Shown here: one piece after another, positions 17,901 to 25,643 of the stretch
How the letters are laid out: every line of letters starts with the position of its first letter
How positions within the stretch are numbered: the stretch's first letter is position 1
Source: an uncultured Flavobacteriales bacterium
GTDB lineage: Bacteria; Bacteroidota; Bacteroidia; Flavobacteriales_D; Crocinitomicaceae
Assembly (NCBI GenBank): GCA_913054135.1
Contig: CAJXJK010000019.1
Span: 1-53,372 of the forward strand
DNA: 53,372 nt
Direction: 5' to 3'
Made by a program: the position numbers and the translations under genes
The notes under the pieces: generated by a model
Told to the model about the DNA's origin: nothing
What the model saw: the letters and a program-made list of their open reading frames with translations, nothing else
Database searches by the model: none

Positions 17901-20079
17901 CTGGCGAGTTACTGCAGTTGATACAGGTGCATACTACTGGATAGAGAATTCATTTCAATACATTGATTCAAAAGTAGGGTGGGGTCAAGAACATTTCTTT
18001 CAGTTTAAAGAAAATGATTTCTTATTTGTGAATTATGACCGCCCAACCAGAAAGAGATATTTTGGACCAGCTTACAGAACAATTGATGCAGACGTTTATG
18101 GGAGCGCAACAGCCTGGTTAGAAACAGCTTTCACACTTTATCACATTGATGGTGAAATTGCAGAGTATAACTTTTGTACGATTAATCCTCAACTCTTAGT
18201 ATGTGTGATTGATCCTGTTACGCTTGATCCTTGGAAAACCCTTTATGATTATGGTGGAGGAAATATAGCTAATCCAGATAATGACTTTGGTAATCACAAT
18301 AATAATGGAGGTTGTAGACCACGACCTGAAGGTCATTTTTCATTTTGGCAGGGGATTCCTAGTGAAATGGATGCTTTTGACAATATGATTGCAAATGAGG
18401 TACCTGACGGACATTATGTTTTAATCTATTCAGCTCGATATGCCGATTTTTCTGAATGGGATGCGCAGACCTATGCCACATTTGCTTCTTTAGGTGCTGA
18501 TAGTTTGGCAGTGACCCAAACACAAGATCGACCATTCATCTTGTTTACCAAAAAAGGAAATACAGGTGGCACTTCGCAAGCTGTTTCAAATGGCGGAACC
18601 AGTGAAGTGTTTGGTGCTTATTCTACCGAATTAATTTCGTTTGCAGATACTTTATGGGGCTTTGATTATTTCGGAGCAGAGACATCACCAGTAATTGGAC
18701 CAACTTCTGATTGGCATACTGTTTATTGGAATCTTGACTCGCTGGAGTCTCCAACTGATGATTCAACAAGACTTCAAATTCATGGCATTGATTGGGCAGG
18801 AACAAAGACCTTAGTGTTAGATACATTAGTTGAAGGTAAAGATTCAATTATTGATTTATATCAAATTATTGATGCTGACATTCATCCTTATATGCAGTTA
18901 TCAGCTTACCAATGGGATGAGACCGGCTTCACCCCATCTCAAATTGATGGATGGCATGTCCTTTATGAAGAAGTACCGGAAGCTGCATTAGACGGATCGG
19001 CTGGTGTCTATTTTGTTCCTGATACCAATTCAATTTATGAAGGTCAAGAAATTGCTGTGGCCTTTGATATAGATAACATCTCTGATTTGCCAATGGACTC
19101 CCTCTTGGTTAATTATTGGATTGAAGACGCACAGCATAACCTTATTCCAATTCCGTATGACAGACAAGATTCATTGAGAGTGGGAGAAACTATTAGAGAT
19201 ACCCTGCAATTAGGCTCATTAGGTAATGTCGGATTGAACAGTTTATGGGTTGAGGTGAATCCTTATGTATCCAATTTTGAAAAAGATCAAATAGAAAAAT
19301 ATCATTTTAATAACAAAGGGCAAATTCCATTCACAGTTTTAGGTGATGACGAAAATCCGATTCTAGATGTGACATTTAATGGCTACCATATTTTGAATGG
19401 TGATATTGTTGATCCGAACTCTGAAATCCTTATTACGCTAAAAGATGATAATCCGTTTTTAATTATGGATCAAGAAGGTGATACAGCCTTGTTCAATTTG
19501 TTTTTGACTGATCCTCAAGGAATCCAAACAAGATTGAATTTTAGGAATTCTCTTGGTGAACCATTACTTGATTGGGTTCCGGCTGATGCTTCAAATAAAA
19601 AATTCAAAATTATTGCTGATAAATATTTCGAGCAAAACGGAACTTATAGGCTTTTGGTTCAAGGATCCGACCGAAGTGGAAATCTGTCAGGGGATATTGA
19701 TTATGATATCGAATTTGAAGTAGATCACAATTCATCAATCACAAATTTGATGAATTATCCAAATCCATTTACCACCTCAACTAAATTCGTGTTTACACTT
19801 ACAGGAGCTGAGATTCCAGATGAGTTTACAATTCAAATTATGAACGTATCAGGAACTGTTGTTAGAGAAATTACGAGAGATGAGCTGGGCGATATTCAAA
19901 TTGGTAGAAACATAACGGACTTTGAATGGGACGGTACTGATGAGTTTGGAGACAAATTAGCAAGAGGTGTGTATCTCTATCGTGTGATTGTTAAACTAAA
20001 TGGTGAAGGAATTGAACACAGAGATTCTGGAGCTGATGAATACTTTACCGAATCTTTTGGTAAAATGTACCTGCTTTAA
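14914..20079 (+). CDS. C25 (gingipain-type) cysteine peptidase, PorU2-like putative T9SS sortase
   Basis: 1721 residues with a signal peptide at about 1-18. The C25 peptidase core lies at about 410-760, with the catalytic pair visible as FFGHAS (His656) and GNACLTGN (Cys686). Beta-rich, Ig-like segments follow, and the C-terminus has an NYPNPF motif (1614-1619) and an FlgD/T9SS-like domain (DGTDEFGDKLARGVYLYRV). Classical PorU, the T9SS sortase that removes the C-terminal signal, is about 1150-1250 residues, so this longer form is better read as PorU2-like. The upstream PorV-like gene overlaps it by 8 bases. Whether it cuts T9SS signals, or is itself cargo, cannot be settled from sequence. 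Confidence 0.85.
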   Translation: MNKLIAILSLLISTISFGQYANDWIDFSQKYYSFKVWEDGVYKIDYSTLNTSGVPVSTISPDDFQLFAFEKEQQILVEDGNDGSFDPGDYILFYGEKNTIWMDTVMYGGAENIGNEFYAHYNDTINYFLSWNSASPNDRITELTDVDFVSYVPINYFVKSSVVEFHGTYIGGYAISGMSFSDYTPGEGWFGPSINALAPTNYYDVFVPSTNFYNAAGAPDVRVKTVSASNSNSVSTAGNNHHLQVKYTNSNILAIDTSYYGYQLNKLEFEFPVTDLSGVTTKIRHEGINDLGAATDFQNLGTIQMWYPHMVDLGATSSIEMIVPFNSAESQSRLDLINYGGTIPHLLMLGDEVKKVPVVDNAGTLQMLIPNSITSQDQTVLLYDEADIIDITSLNQVNGTGTFTDYSSVDFEQAYLMITSNALMSSAENYRTYRASPVGGGYNAKLFDVAELSLQFGGGVEQHPFAIRNFAKYVYETTTLKPVHLFLVGKGIREGNENVASQAGTRQSLVSYADSHVPTYGFPTSDILLTSNLSGNGLEPLIPTGRLAAKTPAEVDLYLSKMMEYELAQDPNAVYNVPEKLWQKHILHFGGGANAQEQFQFQNYLKHYEQDLEDTLFGGDVESFYKSVSDPIDPVTLYEVNEYINAGVSLMTFFGHASADGFDQNVDDPANWNNKGKYPIVVGNACLTGNIFEPTAYSTSEKYLLIPDKGSIAFLANVKQAFSNSLHQYSNELFGRIASENYGLSLGKQIQNTIEQLDGNGFQSFGTTNVMTQMTLHGDPALKVNSHEKPELEINNSSVFITPESVDLSVDSIDVNVVVYNLGKATNDTFAIEMTRSFPNNGPDSTYTKLVHGIDYIDTVVFTIPFYNNIAIGINEFEVIVDQPSVIEEQYDEIGNNQIIFQEIFDVDGIYPVWPYDFAVVPNDTLTLKGSTVNPFAGTATYRFEIDTTDLFNSPEHRYSEVTQEGGVVEVGYENWLNVGSNTADELVLEDSMVYFWRVTAVDTGAYYWIENSFQYIDSKVGWGQEHFFQFKENDFLFVNYDRPTRKRYFGPAYRTIDADVYGSATAWLETAFTLYHIDGEIAEYNFCTINPQLLVCVIDPVTLDPWKTLYDYGGGNIANPDNDFGNHNNNGGCRPRPEGHFSFWQGIPSEMDAFDNMIANEVPDGHYVLIYSARYADFSEWDAQTYATFASLGADSLAVTQTQDRPFILFTKKGNTGGTSQAVSNGGTSEVFGAYSTELISFADTLWGFDYFGAETSPVIGPTSDWHTVYWNLDSLESPTDDSTRLQIHGIDWAGTKTLVLDTLVEGKDSIIDLYQIIDADIHPYMQLSAYQWDETGFTPSQIDGWHVLYEEVPEAALDGSAGVYFVPDTNSIYEGQEIAVAFDIDNISDLPMDSLLVNYWIEDAQHNLIPIPYDRQDSLRVGETIRDTLQLGSLGNVGLNSLWVEVNPYVSNFEKDQIEKYHFNNKGQIPFTVLGDDENPILDVTFNGYHILNGDIVDPNSEILITLKDDNPFLIMDQEGDTALFNLFLTDPQGIQTRLNFRNSLGEPLLDWVPADASNKKFKIIADKYFEQNGTYRLLVQGSDRSGNLSGDIDYDIEFEVDHNSSITNLMNYPNPFTTSTKFVFTLTGAEIPDEFTIQIMNVSGTVVREITRDELGDIQIGRNITDFEWDGTDEFGDKLARGVYLYRVIVKLNGEGIEHRDSGADEYFTESFGKMYLL

Positions 20080-20208
20080 GATGCGTGCATAGTATATTTT
20101 AAACGGTTTACCTTTTCTATTCACATTTTGAACTCCAATTAAATACTTTGAAATCAAACTGTTGTGGTGTGAATTTCGAATTTTCCGTTCAACTATTTAG
20201 AGTTGCCG

Positions 20209-20242
20209 TTTATCAATAATTAAAGAATTTAACTCTTTTTTC
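20209..20242 (+). terminator. Weak possible terminator after the C25 peptidase gene
   Basis: AGAGTT (20209-20214) can pair with AACTCT (20231-20236), followed by a T run. The stem is only 6 bp with a 16-base loop, so support is weak. The rest of the gap 20080-20347 shows nothing convincing. Confidence 0.25.
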
Positions 20243-20347
20243 AATTGCTGGACAACCTCCTTTAATTATATTGGTCTGATAAAATGTTAACAATCTACCT
20301 CGGGATTTATGCATTTTTTTAACAAAACTCAAAAACCTAAATTGCCC

Positions 20348-20677
20348 ATGAAAAGCTATGTCCTATTTTTCATGCTATCCGGCTTATCTACACTGTCCTC
20401 GGCACAAGCCGATTTGTCAGCTGATAAAGTACACGAACTGCAAGAATTAAAATCAAATCTTGAAGGTACCTTTCAGATTCAAATGATTGATTCTAGAGCT
20501 TTACCAACGATTCAGTTAAGTTTATTTGAAGAAATTCAAAATAAAAGAAGTCAAACGGATGATACTTTTATTGAATTGAGCGCGAATTGCAGAGTTTTCA
20601 TTCCTTCGTTTCAAGAAATAGAGAGTTCAAGTTTTGATCCTCTTGAATACGTTTCGTATATACAATCAACATTTTAA
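20348..20677 (+). CDS. Small secreted protein of unknown function
   Basis: 109 residues from the ATG at 20348, chosen because it starts a signal peptide (MKSYVLFFMLSGLSTLSSAQ); an ATG 13 codons upstream gives an unlikely N-terminus. The mature part of about 90 residues is polar with one Cys (SANCRVF) and shows no domain I know. It has no lipobox and no sorting domain. A strong terminator follows, so it appears to be a single-gene unit, which supports it being real. Confidence 0.55.
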   Translation: MKSYVLFFMLSGLSTLSSAQADLSADKVHELQELKSNLEGTFQIQMIDSRALPTIQLSLFEEIQNKRSQTDDTFIELSANCRVFIPSFQEIESSSFDPLEYVSYIQSTF

Positions 20678-20751
20678 AGAATCCATGTCTGATAAACGAC
20701 ACATAAAGCGAGGACATGTAACTGTTCTCAAATAAGACAAAAAATTTCTTC

Positions 20752-20786
20752 AACCTCTCCTGACTTTTCGGGAGAGGTTTTTTCTT
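20752..20786 (+). terminator. Rho-independent terminator after the small secreted protein gene
   Basis: AACCTCTCC (20752-20760) pairs perfectly with GGAGAGGTT (20771-20779), a 9-bp stem with a 10-base loop, followed by a T-rich tract. It is one of the clearest terminators in the window. Confidence 0.85.
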
Positions 20787-20854
20787 TATCAAATTTTTTT
20801 TAACTTGTTGGGTGACCTTTTTGTTTTGAATGGGATACATAGAAAAAATGAGCT

Positions 20855-21391
20855 ATGAAAAAATCTGTAAGTATACCAAACCCTTGTTCTGAAGATTGGA
20901 ATAAGATGACACCTACTGCTAAAGGAGCATATTGCGGAAAATGTCAATTTGATGTAATTGATTTCACTGGTAAACAACCAGAAGAAATCAGATCTATTTT
21001 AAAAGCAAATGCCGGTCAAAAGACATGCGGTCACATTGCCAAATCTCAATTAGATATGGTGAATACTAATTATCACCTTTGGGAAAATCAACCTCCTAGA
21101 GTCTTGAGAAGCAAATTTCTTTATGCTTGCTTAATGGTGTTTGGCTTTACTTTATTTACTGGATGTGAAACTATGGGTGGAGATACTCATGAGGTTGGAG
21201 ACATGGAACAGCCTGTAGGCATGATAGAAGATGTCGGAATGATTGAAGAGGATACTACACTTTGGGATGATGATTCAACTGCAAATTGTACGACATCAAA
21301 TACATGTGATGACGGAGTTGTAATTGACGGGATGATGGAAATGGTAGAAGGGGAGATTGAAATGATTGATGAAGATATTCCTGAAGAATAG
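20855..21391 (+). CDS. Cysteine-motif N-terminal domain protein with one membrane segment and acidic tail
   Basis: 178 residues. Residues 8-40 carry a pattern I recall from many Bacteroidota proteins: PCxExW-x-M-x(8)-C-x2-C-x5-VIDFT. Here the cysteines are Cys11, Cys27, Cys30 and Cys58, with His60 (TCGH), which could bind a metal. A hydrophobic segment (about 87-103) ends in LFTGC, resembling a lipobox but internal. After it comes a roughly 75-residue tail rich in Asp, Glu and Met. The N-terminal domain would be cytoplasmic and the acidic tail outside. The function is unknown. The stop is one base from that of the convergent M15 peptidase gene. Confidence 0.75.
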   Translation: MKKSVSIPNPCSEDWNKMTPTAKGAYCGKCQFDVIDFTGKQPEEIRSILKANAGQKTCGHIAKSQLDMVNTNYHLWENQPPRVLRSKFLYACLMVFGFTLFTGCETMGGDTHEVGDMEQPVGMIEDVGMIEEDTTLWDDDSTANCTTSNTCDDGVVIDGMMEMVEGEIEMIDEDIPEE

Positions 21392-21392
21392 G

Positions 21393-22160
21393 CTATTCAA
21401 TAATGTCATAAAGTTCTTTAGCCTTTGATCTTGAATAACGATTAAAGTGCCACCATTCTGTTTGAATGTTCCAAAATCCACCAGCCTTAAGAACTTCTCT
21501 AAGCAACTCTCTATTATCGATTTGTTCAACAGATAGCATGCCTGAATCAAGGTATGCTTTTTCATGCCTCGGGTAGGCAATCTTTCGGCTATCATCATAG
21601 CCGGCTCCCATATCCAATGGTTCTCCATCAAGATTTGAAATTGTTAGGTCAACCGCGCATCCATAATTGTGCACAGAACCGTTTGCAGGGTTAGAAACAA
21701 ATTTAGTCTTCTCCCAAATGGGCATGTCTAAAATATCCCACATGTATTGTTGAACTGATCTCGGTCTCACCGCGTCATAAACAAGTAATGATAGCGAAGA
21801 GTCTTTTTCTTGCAGATACTTTTGAGATTTAGCTAAAGAATTTGCCACCTCTTCTTGCATATAAGCTCGATTTAGATGTCCATACACATCTTTTTCCATG
21901 AAGTTATTTTCTGTTGAATAACGCAGCTCTACAAGAATCGAAGGGTCAATGTCTTCAATGTTTACCAATCCGGCATCAATAATAGTTTGTTCAAGCGTGT
22001 CTATTATATACTCTTCTACTGGTTCTTCTATCAAGCTTGAATCTATTATTTCAATAGAATCAGCTGTTGTATCATTTTCAGTGATTGAGTCATTTTCAGT
22101 ATTTTGCTGACCGTTACAAGCTAAGAGTCCAAAAAAACTGAATAAGATTATAAATCGCAT
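21393..22160 (-). CDS. M15 family D-Ala-D-Ala dipeptidase (VanX/DdpX-like) lipoprotein
   Basis: 255 residues from the ATG at 22158-22160, which begins a lipoprotein signal (MRFIILFSFFGLLAC, Cys15). A Ser/Thr/Glu/Asp-rich linker of about 60 residues precedes the catalytic domain. The VanX zinc motif is complete, SVHNYGCAVDL (His and Asp ligands) with a downstream EWWHFN (third ligand), as are VYDAVRPRSVQ and the family N-terminal LRYSTENNF. Such enzymes cleave D-Ala-D-Ala; in species without vancomycin-resistance genes they are thought to recycle peptidoglycan peptides. No van genes are nearby, so resistance is not indicated. The start codon overlaps that of divergent ctlX. Confidence 0.9.
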   Translation of the reverse strand: MRFIILFSFFGLLACNGQQNTENDSITENDTTADSIEIIDSSLIEEPVEEYIIDTLEQTIIDAGLVNIEDIDPSILVELRYSTENNFMEKDVYGHLNRAYMQEEVANSLAKSQKYLQEKDSSLSLLVYDAVRPRSVQQYMWDILDMPIWEKTKFVSNPANGSVHNYGCAVDLTISNLDGEPLDMGAGYDDSRKIAYPRHEKAYLDSGMLSVEQIDNRELLREVLKAGGFWNIQTEWWHFNRYSRSKAKELYDIIE

Positions 22161-23079
22161 GGCTAAGAATTTAAATCCAAATATACCGAATTTGATTATG
22201 ATGGTTAGACCCAAATCTTTTGGCTTTAATCCTGAAACGGCAATGTCTAATAGTTTTCAAAACAAAGGGGACTCCGAAGATGTCTCTGTTGTTGCCCAGA
22301 AAGAGTTTGATGAGATGGTCGCACTTTTTGAGTCTGAGAAAATTAATACTAAGGTGTTTGAAGATATTGAAATGAATTTACCTGATTCTGTTTTTCCCAA
22401 TAATTGGATTTCACACATACCTGGGCAAGCAATTGTGGTATACCCAATGCTCACTGAAAACAGAAAAAGAGAGGTGAGAGCTGATGTTATTGAGTACTTA
22501 GTGCATCTTTTGAATGAGTCATCAATTATTGATTTACGAACTGAAAGTGATCTCATTTTAGAAGGTACCGGTTCAATAATTTTTGACCATGAATCAAGAA
22601 CAGCCTTTGCTTGTGTTTCACCAAGAACTGACTTGTCTCTTTTGAAACTGCTTTGTGATCAAATTGACTACAAGACTATAACTTTTGAGAGTGTAGATTT
22701 ACAAGGCAAGCAGATTTATCATACAAATGTAATGTTGAGTATAGCAGACAAATTTGCTGTTATATGTTTAGAATCCATTCCTGATTTTATTGAACGCAGC
22801 ATGATCAAGAAGAGTCTTGAAAGTATTGGTAAAGAAATTGTTGATATTAGTTATGCCCAAATGAAGGCTTTTGGAGCCAATGCACTTGAAGTTTTAAATG
22901 TTGAGGGTGAAAGTTATTATGCTATGAGCAAGACAGCATTTAAAGCGCTTGAAAAAGAGCAGATTGAACTCATTGAAAAGTCATCCAAAATACTTCCTGT
23001 TCAAATTGATAACATTGAAAGAGTAGGGGGAGGAAGCGTAAGATGCATGATGGCTGGAATCTTCAATTATCCCAAATGA
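22159..23079 (+). CDS. ctlX: CtlX-type arginine deiminase-superfamily hydrolase (citrulline utilisation)
   Basis: 306 residues of the guanidino-group-modifying (arginine deiminase/DDAH) superfamily. The CtlX-like start MMVRPKSFGFNPETAMSN, the substrate-binding PNNWISH, the LEGTGSIIFDH block and the C-terminal catalytic Cys in VGGGSVRCMMAG are all present. The family is annotated as citrulline utilisation hydrolase; it may act on citrulline or related ureido compounds. Two starts are possible: ATG at 22159, giving a leader as in relatives, or ATG at 22198/22201. The first overlaps the start codon of the divergent M15 gene. The 3' end overlaps the convergent barrel-protein gene by 13 bases. Confidence 0.85.
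   Translation: MAKNLNPNIPNLIMMVRPKSFGFNPETAMSNSFQNKGDSEDVSVVAQKEFDEMVALFESEKINTKVFEDIEMNLPDSVFPNNWISHIPGQAIVVYPMLTENRKREVRADVIEYLVHLLNESSIIDLRTESDLILEGTGSIIFDHESRTAFACVSPRTDLSLLKLLCDQIDYKTITFESVDLQGKQIYHTNVMLSIADKFAVICLESIPDFIERSMIKKSLESIGKEIVDISYAQMKAFGANALEVLNVEGESYYAMSKTAFKALEKEQIELIEKSSKILPVQIDNIERVGGGSVRCMMAGIFNYPK
22178..22185 (-). promoter_or_regulatory. Bacteroidota -7 element (TATATTTG) for the M15 dipeptidase gene
   Basis: TATATTTG on the minus strand matches TAnnTTTG exactly, 17 bases before the ATG at 22160. It lies inside the first codons of ctlX if ctlX starts at 22159. Confidence 0.5.
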
Positions 23080-23648
23080 AATACGATTCCGTATCTCAAG
23101 TAAAGTGGCCAATCAAAAATTATCGGTGGTAAGGGATTATTCACGTCATCTATAAAATCATACATCAGCATAATTGAGTAATATGCTCTTCCCATATTTC
23201 CAGCATATCCAGCTCCCATCATGAAAGCGGGTAGATTGGTTCTGTCACCCGAAGGAGCTGTAGTGAAGTCTTCAGCATTGTAAATGTCAAATTCAGCCTG
23301 TAACAATAAAAAAGGTAATGGATCAGGCTTGAACCTTGTGAAAACTCCTGCTCCATAAGCATGTGATGATACTGCTCCACCCGTTGTGTTAAACCTGTAT
23401 AATTGATACATGCCAGATACTCCTGCTGAAAGACCTTTGTAAATATCGTAACCTGCAAAAGGAGCTACATATAAGTATAATTGATTCCTGAATGCTAAAG
23501 AGAAATCACCACCAACGTAAATCCTCTTTCTGATTTCCATCATATTATACTTCGGCTCTTTATGATCGATATCTGAAGTATCAGTATCATATTGCCCGAA
23601 AGACAAAGTAGAAAAGAAAAGTGATATGATGATGAGTGCTTTAGACAT
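23067..23648 (-). CDS. Small outer-membrane beta-barrel-like protein
   Basis: 193 residues with a signal peptide (about 1-18, ending SFGQ). The mature part alternates aromatic and polar residues with glycine turns (YVGGDFSLAF, YLYVAPFAGYD, AFMMGAGYAGN) and ends in a strand RYGIVFHLG, the look of an eight-strand outer-membrane barrel. No specific family is recognised. It is the last gene of a three-gene minus-strand string: its start overlaps the upstream hydrolase gene by 8 bases. The link to two cytoplasmic-looking hydrolases is not explained. Confidence 0.72.
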   Translation of the reverse strand: MSKALIIISLFFSTLSFGQYDTDTSDIDHKEPKYNMMEIRKRIYVGGDFSLAFRNQLYLYVAPFAGYDIYKGLSAGVSGMYQLYRFNTTGGAVSSHAYGAGVFTRFKPDPLPFLLLQAEFDIYNAEDFTTAPSGDRTNLPAFMMGAGYAGNMGRAYYSIMLMYDFIDDVNNPLPPIIFDWPLYLRYGIVFHLG

Positions 23649-24285
23649 CTTCTAAAATGTTCAACAGAGTTTCTTGATGAATATTGTGCTTTCCTTCAAA
23701 GTTAATCATTTGAAAATTAAGTTCAAGAGCCTGAATCTCTTTGAAATGGTCTTCTACTATTGCAGGCGAATAGTATTCGTCCTCGCTTCCAAAAACGAAA
23801 AAGTTCTCACTTTCGTTGAATTTAGAGGTGTATTCTTTTTCCATGTCTGGCGGAAAAACAGTTGCCCAAAGTATGAAGCGGTCAAAATTATGATGTCCAT
23901 ACGCTAGCCATCTTGAAGCTGTTGCTCCTCCTTGAGAAAATCCGACTAGCGTAATTTTTGAAAATGAACATTCACTTTTAAGATGGTCAAGCAAGGTGTC
24001 TAAAAATGTGATATAATCTTGAATGTCATTTTCTCGGTCCTCCTTTGTCATCCATGAAGCCCCGACTCTCCCATTGGTTCCGTTTTGGTAGTATCTATTC
24101 AATCCTTCAGGGCAAACAATCACGTATTTTGAAGTGTCTATTTGATGAAACTTCTTAATGAAAAATGCGGCCAAGTGACCGTATCCATGCAAAGCAATAA
24201 TTAGCTCTTTGCCATCAGACATTTCTCCATGAGTGAAATATCTCCCACTTTTGGTAAACTTAATATGGTGCTCAATTGAGTTCAT
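23641..24285 (-). CDS. Alpha/beta hydrolase, phospholipase/carboxylesterase type
   Basis: 214 residues without a signal peptide. The nucleophile elbow GFSQGG places the catalytic Ser at 117; Asp169 in FGSEDEYY and His200 in EGKHNIH complete the expected triad. An oxyanion-hole motif LHGYGH lies at 32-37. The GFSQGG elbow and short length match the phospholipase/carboxylesterase (YpfH/Est) group, which hydrolyses esters or thioesters; the substrate is unknown. It overlaps the hydrolase gene upstream by 14 bases and the barrel gene downstream by 8, indicating an operon. Confidence 0.87.
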   Translation of the reverse strand: MNSIEHHIKFTKSGRYFTHGEMSDGKELIIALHGYGHLAAFFIKKFHQIDTSKYVIVCPEGLNRYYQNGTNGRVGASWMTKEDRENDIQDYITFLDTLLDHLKSECSFSKITLVGFSQGGATASRWLAYGHHNFDRFILWATVFPPDMEKEYTSKFNESENFFVFGSEDEYYSPAIVEDHFKEIQALELNFQMINFEGKHNIHQETLLNILEDV

Positions 24286-25009
24286 TTATAAAATTTGATG
24301 TAATCTCTAAAACTTGTTCTCTTTGCTCTTTAAATGGGGCGTGTCCGCAATTCTTTGGTTTGAAGCTCTGTGATTTACCCTTAGTAATCTCACATATACG
24401 GTCAACCTGTCTTAAGGTGCCGTATTGGTCATCTTCTCCTTGAATGATCAAATTTGGAGCCAAAATATGAACTATTTCGTCTTCAATGTTCCACTCTTTG
24501 AAAGTATCATCTAACCAAATGTCATTCCAGGCATGAAAAACCTCTCCATATCTTTGTCCATGATACTTTTTCAAGCCGTCCATTTTCCCTTCTTTCAATA
24601 AGGGACGTGCGGCCAATACGCCTTCAATGGTAACATCTTCATTAAAGGCATGGGCTGCTTCAGTAATCAATGCCTTTACATTAGTTGGATATTTGGCCGC
24701 ATGTATTAAGGATATTGAACCGCCATCTGAATGTCCGTACAAAATGAAATTCTTGAGATTAAAATGTTGTGCAAGGTCTTGAAGTTCATCTGCGGCTAGA
24801 TGAAGGTAGTCAGCTTTTCTGCCTTTTAAAGATCCAGGAGATTTGCCATAACCAGCCCTGTCATATATGATTCCTCTTGAATTCGTTCTAAGACATAATT
24901 CATTTGGGTAATCTCTCCACATCTCAATACAACCAAGGCCTTCGTGTAAAAAGACTATAGTTTGATCGGCATCCTTTATTCCTACTTCAATCCAATTTAA
25001 ATTCATCAT
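24272..25009 (-). CDS. Alpha/beta fold hydrolase
   Basis: 245 residues, cytoplasmic. Oxyanion motif LHEGLGC (21-27), nucleophile elbow GHSDGG (Ser94), Asp in QGEDDQYG and His in NCGHAPFKEQ give a complete triad. It looks like the general alpha/beta hydrolase-1 family (esterase, peptidase or C-C hydrolase); the substrate cannot be told. It is first in the three-gene string with the carboxylesterase and the barrel protein. The efp terminator lies directly upstream, so this string needs its own promoter, which I did not identify, or depends on read-through from efp. Confidence 0.85.
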   Translation of the reverse strand: MMNLNWIEVGIKDADQTIVFLHEGLGCIEMWRDYPNELCLRTNSRGIIYDRAGYGKSPGSLKGRKADYLHLAADELQDLAQHFNLKNFILYGHSDGGSISLIHAAKYPTNVKALITEAAHAFNEDVTIEGVLAARPLLKEGKMDGLKKYHGQRYGEVFHAWNDIWLDDTFKEWNIEDEIVHILAPNLIIQGEDDQYGTLRQVDRICEITKGKSQSFKPKNCGHAPFKEQREQVLEITSNFINELN

Positions 25010-25045
25010 AAAAAAACCCTGTCTCGGATTACCAAGATCAGGGTT
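25010..25045 (-). terminator. Rho-independent terminator of the lpxD-efp operon
   Basis: On the minus strand AACCCTG (25045-25039) pairs with CAGGGTT (25021-25015), followed by a T run. Inner bases can add a second short pairing. It lies just after efp and ends at the start codon of the next gene. Confidence 0.75.
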
Positions 25046-25067
25046 GAATTTGTTTAATGTGTTTGTG

Positions 25068-25634
25068 TTAAGACTTTATTCTCTCAGAGTATTCTCCTTT
25101 ACGAGTATCTACTTTGATTTTATCACCCGTGTTAATGAATAATGGAACACGAATTTCAGCTCCCGTGTCAATTGTGGCAGGTTTCAAAGTGTTGGTTGCC
25201 GTATCACCCTTAACACCTGGTTCAGTGTAAGTAACCTCTGCTTCAATGAAAGCAGGAAGTTCAACCGTTAATGGCATTTCTTCTTCGGCATGAAATTGTA
25301 TTGTACAAATGACTCCTTCACTTAAGAACTGAGGGTTTTCAATCATGCTTGCTGTAATAAATACTTGCTCATAAGTTGATGTATTCATGAAATGATATCC
25401 ATCACCTTCTTGATACAGATATTGATAAGAACGAGTCTCGATTCTAACTACGTCAATTTTATGACCAGCAGAAAAAGTATTATCTACACCTTTTCCAGTC
25501 TCAATATATTTCAATTTAGTTCTAACGAAAGCGGGACCTTTACCTGGCTTTACATGTTGAAATTCTACAACAGAAACTATTTTTCCATTGTACATCATAC
25601 ACAAGCCATTTTTTATATCTGAAGTATTTGCCAT
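25068..25634 (-). CDS. efp: Elongation factor P
   Basis: 188 residues, the normal length. EF-P relieves ribosome stalling at polyproline. The loop KPGKGPAFVRTKL carries Lys32 at the site that is modified in other bacteria; which modification occurs here cannot be read from the sequence. The final domain with GDKIKVDTRKGEYSERIKS matches the usual EF-P C-terminus. It is the last gene of the lpxD-lpxC/fabZ-lpxA-efp operon, 9 bases after lpxA, an arrangement I recall from other Bacteroidota. A terminator follows. Confidence 0.96.
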   Translation of the reverse strand: MANTSDIKNGLCMMYNGKIVSVVEFQHVKPGKGPAFVRTKLKYIETGKGVDNTFSAGHKIDVVRIETRSYQYLYQEGDGYHFMNTSTYEQVFITASMIENPQFLSEGVICTIQFHAEEEMPLTVELPAFIEAEVTYTEPGVKGDTATNTLKPATIDTGAEIRVPLFINTGDKIKVDTRKGEYSERIKS

Positions 25635-25643
25635 AATCTTTTA

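Noticed and set aside
20119-20174. Inverted repeat ATTCACA/TGTGAAT after the C25 peptidase gene
   Set aside because: Seven-base arms with a loop over 40 bases and no T run; too weak to call a terminator or operator.
21393-22160. Vancomycin resistance gene (VanX)
   Set aside because: The enzyme fold is VanX-like, but there is no vanH/vanA or regulator nearby and it is a lipoprotein; peptidoglycan turnover is more likely.
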